From Piscirickettsiaceae bacterium (lineage in GTDB: Bacteria > Pseudomonadota > Gammaproteobacteria > Nitrosococcales > Methylophagaceae): a stretch of 9,048 bases of DNA. Shown piece by piece: positions 1-5,943 of the stretch; within the stretch, counting starts at the first letter, position 1, and each line of letters opens with the position of its first letter. Location: NCBI GenBank assembly GCA_018646825.1, contig JABGUA010000253.1, positions 1-9,048 of the forward strand. The letters are read 5' to 3'. A model generated the notes under the pieces. That model was not told the origin of the DNA and ran no database searches. It worked only from the letters and a program-made list of their open reading frames with translations. The position numbers and the translations under genes were made by a program.

Positions 1-56
1 GAGCAGCTGCTTTAGAAGAGCAAGAAGCGATTGCTAAAGCACAAGAAGAAGCGTAA
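1..56 (+). CDS. rplI: C-terminal end of upstream gene, probably ribosomal protein L9 (partial)
   Basis: From position 3 one frame reads AAALEEQEAIAKAQEEA and then TAA at 54-56. This is an Ala/Glu-rich, probably helical tail. It ends about 120 nt before dnaB, and a strong hairpin follows it. In many gammaproteobacteria the gene directly before dnaB is rplI, the last gene of the rpsF-priB-rpsR-rplI operon, which is the main reason for this call. The tail does not look like the usual L9 C-terminus, which in E. coli ends in a short Val/Glu stretch. It is therefore either an L9 with an acidic extension or a different gene. Only the reading frame and stop codon are seen directly; the identity is inferred from synteny. 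Confidence 0.5.
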   Translation, partial: AAALEEQEAIAKAQEEA

Positions 57-67
57 AAAAGAAGTTC

Positions 68-100
68 TAATAACACCGTAGCGACCCTACGGTGTTATTA
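68..100 (+). terminator. Perfect 14-bp hairpin after the upstream gene, probable terminator
   Basis: TAATAACACCGTAG (68-81) is the exact reverse complement of CTACGGTGTTATTA (87-100), leaving a 5-nt loop CGACC. The GC-rich core CACCGTAG/CTACGGTG is followed by an A/T-rich arm and AATTAAT rather than a clean run of T. It begins 12 nt after the TAA of the upstream gene. It most likely ends the upstream (ribosomal protein) transcript, and partial read-through into dnaB is possible. A T run lies on the minus-strand side but is several bases away from the stem. Confidence 0.7.
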
Positions 101-116
101 AATTAATGCCATTGAT

Positions 117-146
117 TTGAATAGTAATCGGTGGAAACGTGATTAT
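117..146 (+). promoter_or_regulatory. Candidate sigma-70 promoter for the dnaB-alr-radA operon
   Basis: TTGAAT (117-122) and GATTAT (141-146) each match the -35 and -10 consensus at 4 of 6 positions, with an 18-bp spacer. The site lies between the hairpin and the dnaB ribosome binding site, where a promoter is expected if the hairpin terminates upstream transcription. The match is weak and the call is tentative. Confidence 0.3.
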
Positions 147-158
147 TCTGTGTATTGT

Positions 159-169
159 TAGGGTGGTGA
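159..169 (+). promoter_or_regulatory. Ribosome binding site that fixes the dnaB GTG start
   Basis: TAGGGTGGTGA matches the full anti-Shine-Dalgarno complement TAAGGAGGTGA at 9 of 11 positions. It ends 6 nt before the GTG at 176, which supports that codon as the dnaB start. The GTG codons inside the site itself (163 and 166) are in another frame. Confidence 0.7.
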
Positions 170-175
170 ATCACT

Positions 176-1576
176 GTGGAAGACTTAAGTTATCTTGACT
201 CATATAAAGATACCGCCACAGAGGCACTGAAAGTACCACCACATTCTATTGAAGCCGAGCAATCTGTGCTGGGCGGACTCCTCTTAGACAATGAGAGCTG
301 GGAAAAAACAGCTGATCTACTTGTCGAGCACGATTTTTATCGCCGTGATCATCAACTGATATTCCGTGGTATTGCGGCTTTATTTGAGCAATCTGAACCG
401 GTTGATGTGATTACACTCGCAGAGTATCACGACAAACGTGGCGAGCTCGATCAAGTGGGAGAGCTAGCCTACTTGGGCATGTTATCTCGCAACACCCCGA
501 GTGCGGCTAATATTGTAGCCTATGCATCTATTGTCAGAGAACGCTCTATCCTTCGTCAACTTATTGCTGTTGGCACCACAATTTCTAATGCAGCTTTTAA
601 CCCCGAGGGCAGAAGCAGTGATGAAATGCTGGATCATGCTGAAGGTCAAGTATTTGAAATAGCCGAAAGAGGGGCTAAAAGAGCTGGCGGCTTTGTTCAA
701 GTGAAAGAGGTTTTGAGTAAAGTTATCGATCGCATCGATACTTTATTTGAACAAGACAGCGCGATCACCGGTTTATCAACGGGTTTTACTGATTTTGATG
801 AACAAACATCTGGCTTACAACCGGCCGACCTAGTGATTGTTGCAGGTCGCCCATCAATGGGCAAAACTACTTTTGCAATGAATCTAGCAGAAAATGCGGC
901 GATTAAAAGCAAAGAACCCGTTGCCGTGTTCAGTATGGAAATGCCTGCAGATGCCCTAGCAATGAGGATGTTATCTTCATTGGGGCAAATTGATCAACAC
1001 CGTCTCCGAACGGGTAAATTAAATGATGATGATTGGCCAAGATTGACTTCGGCTATCGCATTACTTAACGAAGCACCACTGTTTATTGATGATACGCCAG
1101 CATTAACGGTTACAGAGCTACGGGCCAGAGCGCGTCGTTTGAAGCGTGAACATGGGCTGAGCCTCATCGTGATCGATTATATTCAGCTAATGCAAGGCAG
1201 TGGCAAGAGTGGCGAAAATAGGACAACAGAAGTGTCTGAAATCTCACGTTCTTTAAAAGCCTTAGCTAAAGAACTAGAAGTACCTGTCATTGCTTTATCA
1301 CAACTAAACCGTAGCCTAGAGCAGCGCCCGAACAAGCGCCCTATCATGTCGGATTTACGTGAGTCTGGTGCTATCGAGCAAGATGCCGATTTAATCGTAT
1401 TTATTTATCGAGATGAAGTCTACAACGAAGACTCTCCAGAAAAAGGTAAAGCGGAAATCATCATTAGTAAGCAACGTAATGGCCCAATTGGGACTGTTGC
1501 TTTGACTTTCCAAGGTAAATACACCCGGTTTGAGAATTTTGCCTATAACCATTATGAAGATTACAGTGAACAATAG
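176..1576 (+). CDS. dnaB: Replicative DNA helicase DnaB
   Basis: DnaB is the hexameric 5'-3' helicase that unwinds DNA at the replication fork and recruits primase (family knowledge). The 466-residue protein has the usual length. The N-terminal helical domain begins at the family signature PPHSIEAEQSVLGGLLLDN (21-39) and is followed by the RecA-like domain. In that domain Walker A is GRPSMGKT (224-231), the catalytic Glu is E255 in FSMEMP, Walker B is VIDYIQL (332-338), the SQLNRSLEQRP motif is at 375-385, and the KQRNGPIG segment (432-439) carries the conserved Arg. The start is GTG, supported by a near-perfect Shine-Dalgarno 6 nt upstream. It is the first gene of a cluster with alr (2 nt downstream) and radA. 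No helicase loader gene is in the window. All key motifs are intact and no intein is present. Confidence 0.98.
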   Translation: MEDLSYLDSYKDTATEALKVPPHSIEAEQSVLGGLLLDNESWEKTADLLVEHDFYRRDHQLIFRGIAALFEQSEPVDVITLAEYHDKRGELDQVGELAYLGMLSRNTPSAANIVAYASIVRERSILRQLIAVGTTISNAAFNPEGRSSDEMLDHAEGQVFEIAERGAKRAGGFVQVKEVLSKVIDRIDTLFEQDSAITGLSTGFTDFDEQTSGLQPADLVIVAGRPSMGKTTFAMNLAENAAIKSKEPVAVFSMEMPADALAMRMLSSLGQIDQHRLRTGKLNDDDWPRLTSAIALLNEAPLFIDDTPALTVTELRARARRLKREHGLSLIVIDYIQLMQGSGKSGENRTTEVSEISRSLKALAKELEVPVIALSQLNRSLEQRPNKRPIMSDLRESGAIEQDADLIVFIYRDEVYNEDSPEKGKAEIIISKQRNGPIGTVALTFQGKYTRFENFAYNHYEDYSEQ

Positions 1577-1578
1577 CC

Positions 1579-2664
1579 GTGCATAACTACCCTGTCGCTG
1601 ATATTGATCTTGCAGCACTAAGGCATAACTTTTCAAAGGTGAAAGACTACGCACCAGAAGCTAAAGTGATGTCGGTCATTAAAGCGAATGCTTATGGTCA
1701 TGGTGATATCGAAGTTGCCAAGGCATTAAATTGCAGTGATGCTTTTGCTGTAGCAAGACTTTCTGAAGGTATTCGCTTACGCAAGGCTGGGATAGAAAAG
1801 CCAATTGTCATATTAGAAGGTATTCTTTCAACGAAGCAGTGTGAGCAAGCGTCGGAATATGACTTATCGCCTGTTTTTCATAACCTGCAACAAATACAAC
1901 GTTTATCAACGTTAACGTTAGCGAAGCCATTAACATTTTGCTGGCTAATGGTTGAAACGGGTATGCACCGTTTAGGTTTTGCATCCGACAAGGTAAGTGA
2001 GACCGTAACAAGATTAAAGAAGACTGAGAATATTGCTGGTGAAATAGGCCTAATGAGTCATTTTGCTAATGCCGATATCCCAGGAGATGAACGTAATACC
2101 GAGCAACAGGTAACAATGAGCAAAGCGATAGCTGGCCATAATGGCCCGACTAGTATGGCAAACTCAGCCGCTATTATGACATTACCGACGAGTCATCATC
2201 ATTGGATCCGTCCAGGCATTATGCTTTATGGTGCATCTCCTTTTAATGACAAAACAGCCCTGTCACTTGGCCTAAAACCGGTTATGCAAGCTAAAGCACA
2301 ACTTATCGCTATTGAGTGGCTTCAAAGTGGCGAACAAGTGGGCTATGGTGGAACTTGGCAAGCTGATAAGCCAATGCAAGTCGGGACTGTGAATATAGGC
2401 TACGGCGATGGCTATAACCGCCTATTATCTAATGTTGGTCATGTCAGTATCGGGAATAAAGTAGTGAAAGTCTTAGGTCGGGTATCAATGGATCTGATTT
2501 GCGTTGATTTATCAGAGTTGAGTATGGTTGAAGTGGGCGATGAAGTGATACTTTGGGGAGATGAAAGGGTGTCAGTGGATCAAGTAGCGAAACAAGCGAA
2601 GACCATTGCTTATGAATTACTTTGCCAGTTAAACCAGCGGGTAACAAGACAATACTATGGCTAA
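1579..2664 (+). CDS. alr: Alanine racemase (PLP-dependent)
   Basis: This enzyme interconverts L- and D-alanine in the cytoplasm and supplies D-Ala for peptidoglycan. The PLP-binding lysine is K35 in VIKANAYGHG (33-42). The second catalytic base is Y256 in VGYGGTW (254-260). Other family landmarks are RPGIMLYG (211-218), NIGYGDGY (272-279) and the SMD segment at 303-305. The 361-residue length is typical. The start is GTG, 2 nt after the dnaB stop. No convincing Shine-Dalgarno sits just upstream (only GAAGATTACAG, inside dnaB), so translation probably depends on ribosomes finishing dnaB. Its 3' end overlaps radA by 8 nt. Adjacency to dnaB is common in gammaproteobacteria. Whether a second racemase such as dadX exists elsewhere in the genome cannot be told from here. 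Confidence 0.97.
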   Translation: MHNYPVADIDLAALRHNFSKVKDYAPEAKVMSVIKANAYGHGDIEVAKALNCSDAFAVARLSEGIRLRKAGIEKPIVILEGILSTKQCEQASEYDLSPVFHNLQQIQRLSTLTLAKPLTFCWLMVETGMHRLGFASDKVSETVTRLKKTENIAGEIGLMSHFANADIPGDERNTEQQVTMSKAIAGHNGPTSMANSAAIMTLPTSHHHWIRPGIMLYGASPFNDKTALSLGLKPVMQAKAQLIAIEWLQSGEQVGYGGTWQADKPMQVGTVNIGYGDGYNRLLSNVGHVSIGNKVVKVLGRVSMDLICVDLSELSMVEVGDEVILWGDERVSVDQVAKQAKTIAYELLCQLNQRVTRQYYG

Positions 2665-4039
2665 AATAAAGCGGGTTTATAGTTGTAAAGAGTGTGGGGC
2701 ACAAACACCGCAATGGGCAGGGCAGTGTGGAGAATGTGGCGGGTGGAATAGTTTAACAGAAGAAATTCAAACGCCTTCATCACCGACAAGCCAAGCCACA
2801 ATCAGTCGTCATGCGAGCTACGCGGGCGAGCAAAAAGGGCAGGTTCAAACTTTAAGTGAAGTGACATCAGAGCAAGCTGTGCGTTGGACGACAGGCTTAC
2901 CTGAATTAGATAGGGTCTTGGGTGGCGGCTTAGTGACAGGATCGGTCGTGTTGATTGGTGGTGATCCAGGTATTGGTAAATCGACCTTGTTATTACAAGC
3001 AATGGCGCTGATGGCAAAGAGTAGTGGTGTTAGCCCTTTATATGTGAGCGGCGAAGAATCACTGCAACAAATTAGATTGCGTGCTGAACGGCTCCAACTT
3101 GAAAATGTACCATTAAATCTACTTGCTGAAACGCATGCCGAACAAATGATTGCAACAGCCAAAGCCCTTAAACCACAAGTCATGGTGATTGATTCAATTC
3201 AAACAGTGTTTACGGAATTACTCCAATCAGCACCAGGTACTGTTGCACAAGTCCGAGAAAGCGCAGCTCAATTAGTTCGTTTTGCTAAATCAAGTGGCAC
3301 AACAATGGTTCTTGTCGGCCATGTTACAAAGCAAGGTGCACTGGCTGGACCTCGTGTCTTAGAGCATATGGTTGATACCGTATTGTATTTTGAAGGCGAT
3401 TCATCGACGCGATTCCGTATTTTAAGGGCGGTAAAAAATCGCTTTGGTGCCATCAATGAATTAGGCGTATTCGGGATGACTGAACTGGGCCTAAAAGAAG
3501 TCAGTAATCCCTCCGCCATTTTTCTATCACGCGGTGATGACGCTTTAGCAGGTAGTGTTGTGACGGTGATAAGAGAAGGCAGTAGGCCCATGTTAGTCGA
3601 AGTTCAAGCCTTAGTTGATGATAGCCCTCTAGGTAACCCAAGACGTGTCTCTGTTGGTTTAGAACAAAATAGACTAGCTATGTTATTGGCTATTTTGCAC
3701 CGTCACGGGGGCATTACATGTAGTGACCAAGATGTATTTATTAATGTGGTCGGGGGCGTCAAACTCAGCGAAACAGGGGCGGATTTAGCTGTTCTAGCTG
3801 CTGTCTTATCCAGTTTAAGAGATAAGCCGATACCACACGATTTAATTATTTTTGGTGAAGTGGGCTTAACAGGAGAGATTCGGCCAGTGCAAGCGGGTGA
3901 AGAGCGAATCAGTGATGCAGCGAAACATGGTTTTAAGTACGCTATTGTGCCAACGGCCAATGCCCCACGCAAAACCATCAAAGGCATTAAGGTTGTAGCG
4001 GTACAGCATCTTTCAGAAGCGATCGACGCGCTAAAGTAA
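2657..4039 (+). CDS. radA: DNA repair/recombination protein RadA (Sms)
   Basis: RadA is a RecA-related ATPase that drives branch migration and processing of recombination intermediates. The 460-residue protein shows the family order. A four-Cys zinc finger is formed by C10, C13, C24 and C27. The RecA-like core has Walker A GGDPGIGKST (101-110), Walker B VMVIDSIQT (175-183) and the RadA-specific KNRFG motif (260-264). A C-terminal Lon-protease-like domain (about 285-460) contains the FINVVGGVKL and FGEVGLTGEIRPV segments. The ATG lies inside the alr 3' end, an 8-nt overlap in another frame, with only a weak GCGGG-type binding site, so translational coupling to alr is likely. Its 3' end faces the PilZ gene with a 48-bp gap. 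In Pseudomonas aeruginosa radA also neighbours the PilZ gene PA4608, as recalled, so the pairing looks conserved. Confidence 0.97.
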   Translation: MAKIKRVYSCKECGAQTPQWAGQCGECGGWNSLTEEIQTPSSPTSQATISRHASYAGEQKGQVQTLSEVTSEQAVRWTTGLPELDRVLGGGLVTGSVVLIGGDPGIGKSTLLLQAMALMAKSSGVSPLYVSGEESLQQIRLRAERLQLENVPLNLLAETHAEQMIATAKALKPQVMVIDSIQTVFTELLQSAPGTVAQVRESAAQLVRFAKSSGTTMVLVGHVTKQGALAGPRVLEHMVDTVLYFEGDSSTRFRILRAVKNRFGAINELGVFGMTELGLKEVSNPSAIFLSRGDDALAGSVVTVIREGSRPMLVEVQALVDDSPLGNPRRVSVGLEQNRLAMLLAILHRHGGITCSDQDVFINVVGGVKLSETGADLAVLAAVLSSLRDKPIPHDLIIFGEVGLTGEIRPVQAGEERISDAAKHGFKYAIVPTANAPRKTIKGIKVVAVQHLSEAIDALK

Positions 4040-4087
4040 GCAGTTTGATGACAGCTGCCGACTGATGCTGAAGTTTTAGTATAAAAG

Positions 4088-4468
4088 TTATTGTGAGATG
4101 AGTGTTGAAAGTTCTCGATGTAGTAATGACTCATCAGCTAAATTGAGTGAAATTAGGCGCTTCAGATGACTCAGACTATCTAGATCCAGTTGCTGACATT
4201 CAAAACCAATCTGTTCAGGATCAATATGAGCAACAGTACTAACCATTCTGATGACAACTTGAGCATGATCTAAAATCAAATCGATATCATAAGATTGGCC
4301 TAATTGGCCTGTCCAGTTATCAGGTTTCTTTAACAGTAAGCCTTTCAAGCACACATCGATTACTGCGCAATTAGGGTACAAGTCACCTTGCTTACCAATG
4401 ATATGGCCTTGTGCATCAAATGGAATACGGCTAAATCGCCGTCTTTCGTAATGATTATTATCTGCCAT
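4088..4468 (-). CDS. Single-domain PilZ protein, MapZ/PA4608-like c-di-GMP receptor
   Basis: This 126-residue protein is a stand-alone PilZ domain, the usual fold for binding cyclic di-GMP. The N-terminal arginine motif is RRRFSR (9-14). The second binding motif, normally [D/N]xSxxG, is here D38-V-C40-L-K-G43, with Cys in place of Ser. The overall pattern (ERRRF.RI.FDA, VLIRM-like strand, GFECQ..DLDS.SHL.RL..LNL.DE..L.REL) closely resembles P. aeruginosa PA4608 (MapZ), which binds a chemotaxis methyltransferase when loaded with c-di-GMP. That comparison is from memory. The start ATG follows GGAG by 7 nt on the minus strand. The gene is convergent with radA and divergent from hemJ. Binding to c-di-GMP is likely because the arginines are kept; the partner in this organism is unknown. 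Confidence 0.9.
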   Translation of the reverse strand: MADNNHYERRRFSRIPFDAQGHIIGKQGDLYPNCAVIDVCLKGLLLKKPDNWTGQLGQSYDIDLILDHAQVVIRMVSTVAHIDPEQIGFECQQLDLDSLSHLKRLISLNLADESLLHRELSTLISQ

Positions 4469-4479
4469 GGTCAGCTCCG

Positions 4480-4503
4480 TGATAAATTAGGTCGATATTA
4501 TCA
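4480..4503. repeat. Inverted repeat in the mapZ-like/hemJ divergent intergenic region
   Basis: TGATAA (4480-4485) and TTATCA (4498-4503) form a perfect 6-bp inverted repeat with a 12-bp spacer, centred in the 55-bp gap between the two divergent starts. The placement suits an operator or overlapping promoters; GATAAT, read on the minus strand within this region, could be a -10 box. The spacing is too wide for a standard Fur box. A/T-rich repeats of this size can occur by chance. Confidence 0.35.
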
Positions 4504-4511
4504 TTGATTTG

Positions 4512-4517
4512 AAGGAG
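4512..4517 (+). promoter_or_regulatory. Ribosome binding site of hemJ
   Basis: AAGGAG ends 6 nt before the ATG at 4524. It is a strong, well-spaced site that fixes the hemJ start. Confidence 0.75.
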
Positions 4518-4523
4518 TAGGGA

Positions 4524-4949
4524 ATGTTGTGGGTGAAAGCCTTTCACATCGTGTCTGTTGTGACATGGTTTGCTGCTTTGTTCTACTTACCGCGTTTATT
4601 TGTCTATCATGCAATGAGCGATGATACGGCGAGTAACGCACGATTTAAAATAATGGAGCGTAAATTATACCGAGGGATCATGACGCCCAGTGCCATAGTT
4701 GCCTTGCTACTCGGAGGCTGGCTAATGAGTTTCTACCCAATAGAAGTATTGCTGACTATGGGGTGGTTACAGGTGAAGCTGGTTTTAGTCTTAATCCTAT
4801 TTGCTTACCATGGCATGTGTGGCCGTATCTTAAAAGATTTTGCCAACGACAATAATCAGCGTTCTCATATTTACTATCGTTGGTTTAATGAATTACCCGT
4901 TGTAATTTTAATTGCAGTTGTGATTTTGGCCGTCGTCAAACCATTCTAA
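4524..4949 (+). CDS. hemJ: Protoporphyrinogen IX oxidase HemJ (UPF0093/CopD-like membrane protein)
   Basis: HemJ is the membrane-bound enzyme that oxidises protoporphyrinogen IX to protoporphyrin IX in heme synthesis in many bacteria lacking HemG or HemY. The 141-residue protein has the hallmark segments: WVKAFHIVSVVTWFA (3-17, with H8), LPRLFVYHA (22-30, with H29), MERKLYRGIMTPS (44-56), WLQVKL (81-86), AYHGMCGRILKDF (94-106) and RWFNELPVV then VVKPF at the C-terminus. Four hydrophobic stretches, at about 5-25, 52-70, 82-100 and 122-139, predict four membrane helices. One oddity is Q83 where most homologues that I recall have His (WLH.K). The gene has its own strong ribosome binding site and is divergent from the PilZ gene. 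Its TAA overlaps the dolP stop on the other strand. Confidence 0.93.
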   Translation: MLWVKAFHIVSVVTWFAALFYLPRLFVYHAMSDDTASNARFKIMERKLYRGIMTPSAIVALLLGGWLMSFYPIEVLLTMGWLQVKLVLVLILFAYHGMCGRILKDFANDNNQRSHIYYRWFNELPVVILIAVVILAVVKPF

Positions 4950-5521
4950 TCGATATATTCAAAGATTTTAACAACGCGCTGTACACCTGCTGAATTTGAC
5001 ACAATTTGGACAGACTTTTGTGCTTCTGCTCTTGTCACAATGCCCATTAGGTAAGCGATACCGTGCTCAGTGACGACTTTAACGAAGAAAGGATCTAAGC
5101 CTTTTTCTGCCGCAATTTTCGCTTTCACTTTAGATGTGATCCAAGCATCGCTACTACGAGAGGGTATTGCGCTGGGGGCAGCAATGATTAATTCATTGTG
5201 AATAGTGCGAACTTTAGGAAGGGCACGGACAAGATCATGAATTTGTTGTTTTAGCTGCTCGGTCAAAGCTTCGCCAGTCAATAAAACGGTACCATTATAG
5301 CTAGTGACATTAATATGGCTTTGATTGTAAATGGCCTTATTACTGTAGATTGCGCTGGCTGCTTTAAACTCAATACCTTGATCATCGATGACAGACCCTG
5401 TTGTTCGCCGATCATGTGCAAGTGACGCCCCTGTTGCAGCGCCAGTTATAACAGCAGTGGCACAACCTTGAAGTAAAACAAGAGGGAGGAGTATAAGAAG
5501 AGCGAATTTCGATTTTGTCAT
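4946..5521 (-). CDS. dolP: Outer-membrane lipoprotein DolP (YraP), dual BON domain
   Basis: DolP is a lipoprotein with two BON domains that binds anionic phospholipid and supports outer-membrane integrity and septal wall remodelling in E. coli. A signal peptide (KSKFALLILLPLVLL) ends in the lipobox LQGC, making C20 the lipidated residue. The next residues, Ala and Thr, are not an inner-membrane retention signal. BON1 spans about 46-115 (V.SYNGTVLLTGE at 72-84) and BON2 about 124-191 (TEHGIAYLMGIVTRAEA at 151-167). The 191-residue length equals that of the E. coli protein. AGGA lies 9 nt before the ATG on the minus strand. It is the last gene of the lpoA-yraN-dolP group, 59 nt after yraN. A weak promoter of its own, TTGTCC-18 bp-TATCGT (minus strand, 5567-5538), is possible. 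No convincing sigma-E -35 box was seen. Confidence 0.93.
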   Translation of the reverse strand: MTKSKFALLILLPLVLLQGCATAVITGAATGASLAHDRRTTGSVIDDQGIEFKAASAIYSNKAIYNQSHINVTSYNGTVLLTGEALTEQLKQQIHDLVRALPKVRTIHNELIIAAPSAIPSRSSDAWITSKVKAKIAAEKGLDPFFVKVVTEHGIAYLMGIVTRAEAQKSVQIVSNSAGVQRVVKIFEYID

Positions 5522-5580
5522 AACAAGATCCTAATCAACGATAGTTTGATTATCGCTGTCTGGACAACATTTGGCTAGTG

Positions 5581-5943
5581 TTAATTTAGTTGAAATGCAT
5601 CTTTTACCCAATTGATCTTAAAGTCATTATTAAGAGGTGTTATTCCAATAACATCAAAACGATATGCAAGGTATTCTGGCTTGTTTTCCTGAAGGTAGCA
5701 CTGCACTGTTTGAATTATTTTTTGCCGTTTTGTGTATGTGACACTTTCTATAGCACTACCAAACTGGTTTGATTGCCGTAACCGGACTTCAATGAAAACC
5801 AGTGTGGCATCGTCTTGCATAATCAAATCGATCTCACCACCGCGTTTTCGGAAGTTACGGGTAATAAGTTTTAAGCCTGCTTTATTAAGATAATTGAGTG
5901 CCAGTTGCTCCCCCTTATCTCCAATGGCTTTGCTGCTTAGCAT
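5581..5943 (-). CDS. yraN: YraN/UPF0102 family protein with endonuclease-like fold
   Basis: This 120-residue cytoplasmic protein belongs to UPF0102. The N-terminal G.KGE..A..YL pattern (8-19), GGEIDLI (35-41) and VFIEVRLR (49-56) form a PD-(D/E)XK-type nuclease core, with D39 and E52 as presumed metal ligands and Arg54 in the place of the usual Lys. E. coli YraN has the same Arg as I recall it, so this is not unusual. The end of the family core is visible as YRFDVIGI (94-101) and WVKDAF (112-117). The biological role of the family is not settled. The ATG shares one base with the lpoA stop (TAATG on the minus strand), so the two genes are translationally coupled. In enteric bacteria diaA follows; here the next gene is dolP. 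Confidence 0.93.
   Translation of the reverse strand: MLSSKAIGDKGEQLALNYLNKAGLKLITRNFRKRGGEIDLIMQDDATLVFIEVRLRQSNQFGSAIESVTYTKRQKIIQTVQCYLQENKPEYLAYRFDVIGITPLNNDFKINWVKDAFQLN

Noticed and set aside
4040..4087. Possible terminator between radA and the PilZ gene
   Set aside because: Only 4-bp complementary arms (such as GCAG/CTGC or CAGC/GCTG) are present, with no T run; not enough to call.
3703..4134. 143-codon open frame on the minus strand opposite the radA 3' end
   Set aside because: It lies antisense to the conserved Lon-like domain of radA, has no recognisable motif, and runs into the convergent PilZ gene region; it is a shadow frame.
4447..4460. Fur-box-like A/T repeat (minus-strand GATAATAATCATTA) at the start of the PilZ gene
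   Set aside because: It lies within codons 3-7 of the gene, lacks the 7-1-7 symmetry of a Fur site, and is explained by the coding sequence.
5539..5600. Sigma-E promoter for dolP, as in E. coli
   Set aside because: A TCAAA-like -10 exists on the minus strand, but the -35 position reads AAATGTT, only 3 of 7 matches to GGAACTT.
5590..5772. 60-codon open frame on the plus strand inside yraN
   Set aside because: It is antisense to the conserved UPF0102 core and its low-complexity, Phe/Cys-rich product shows no domain.
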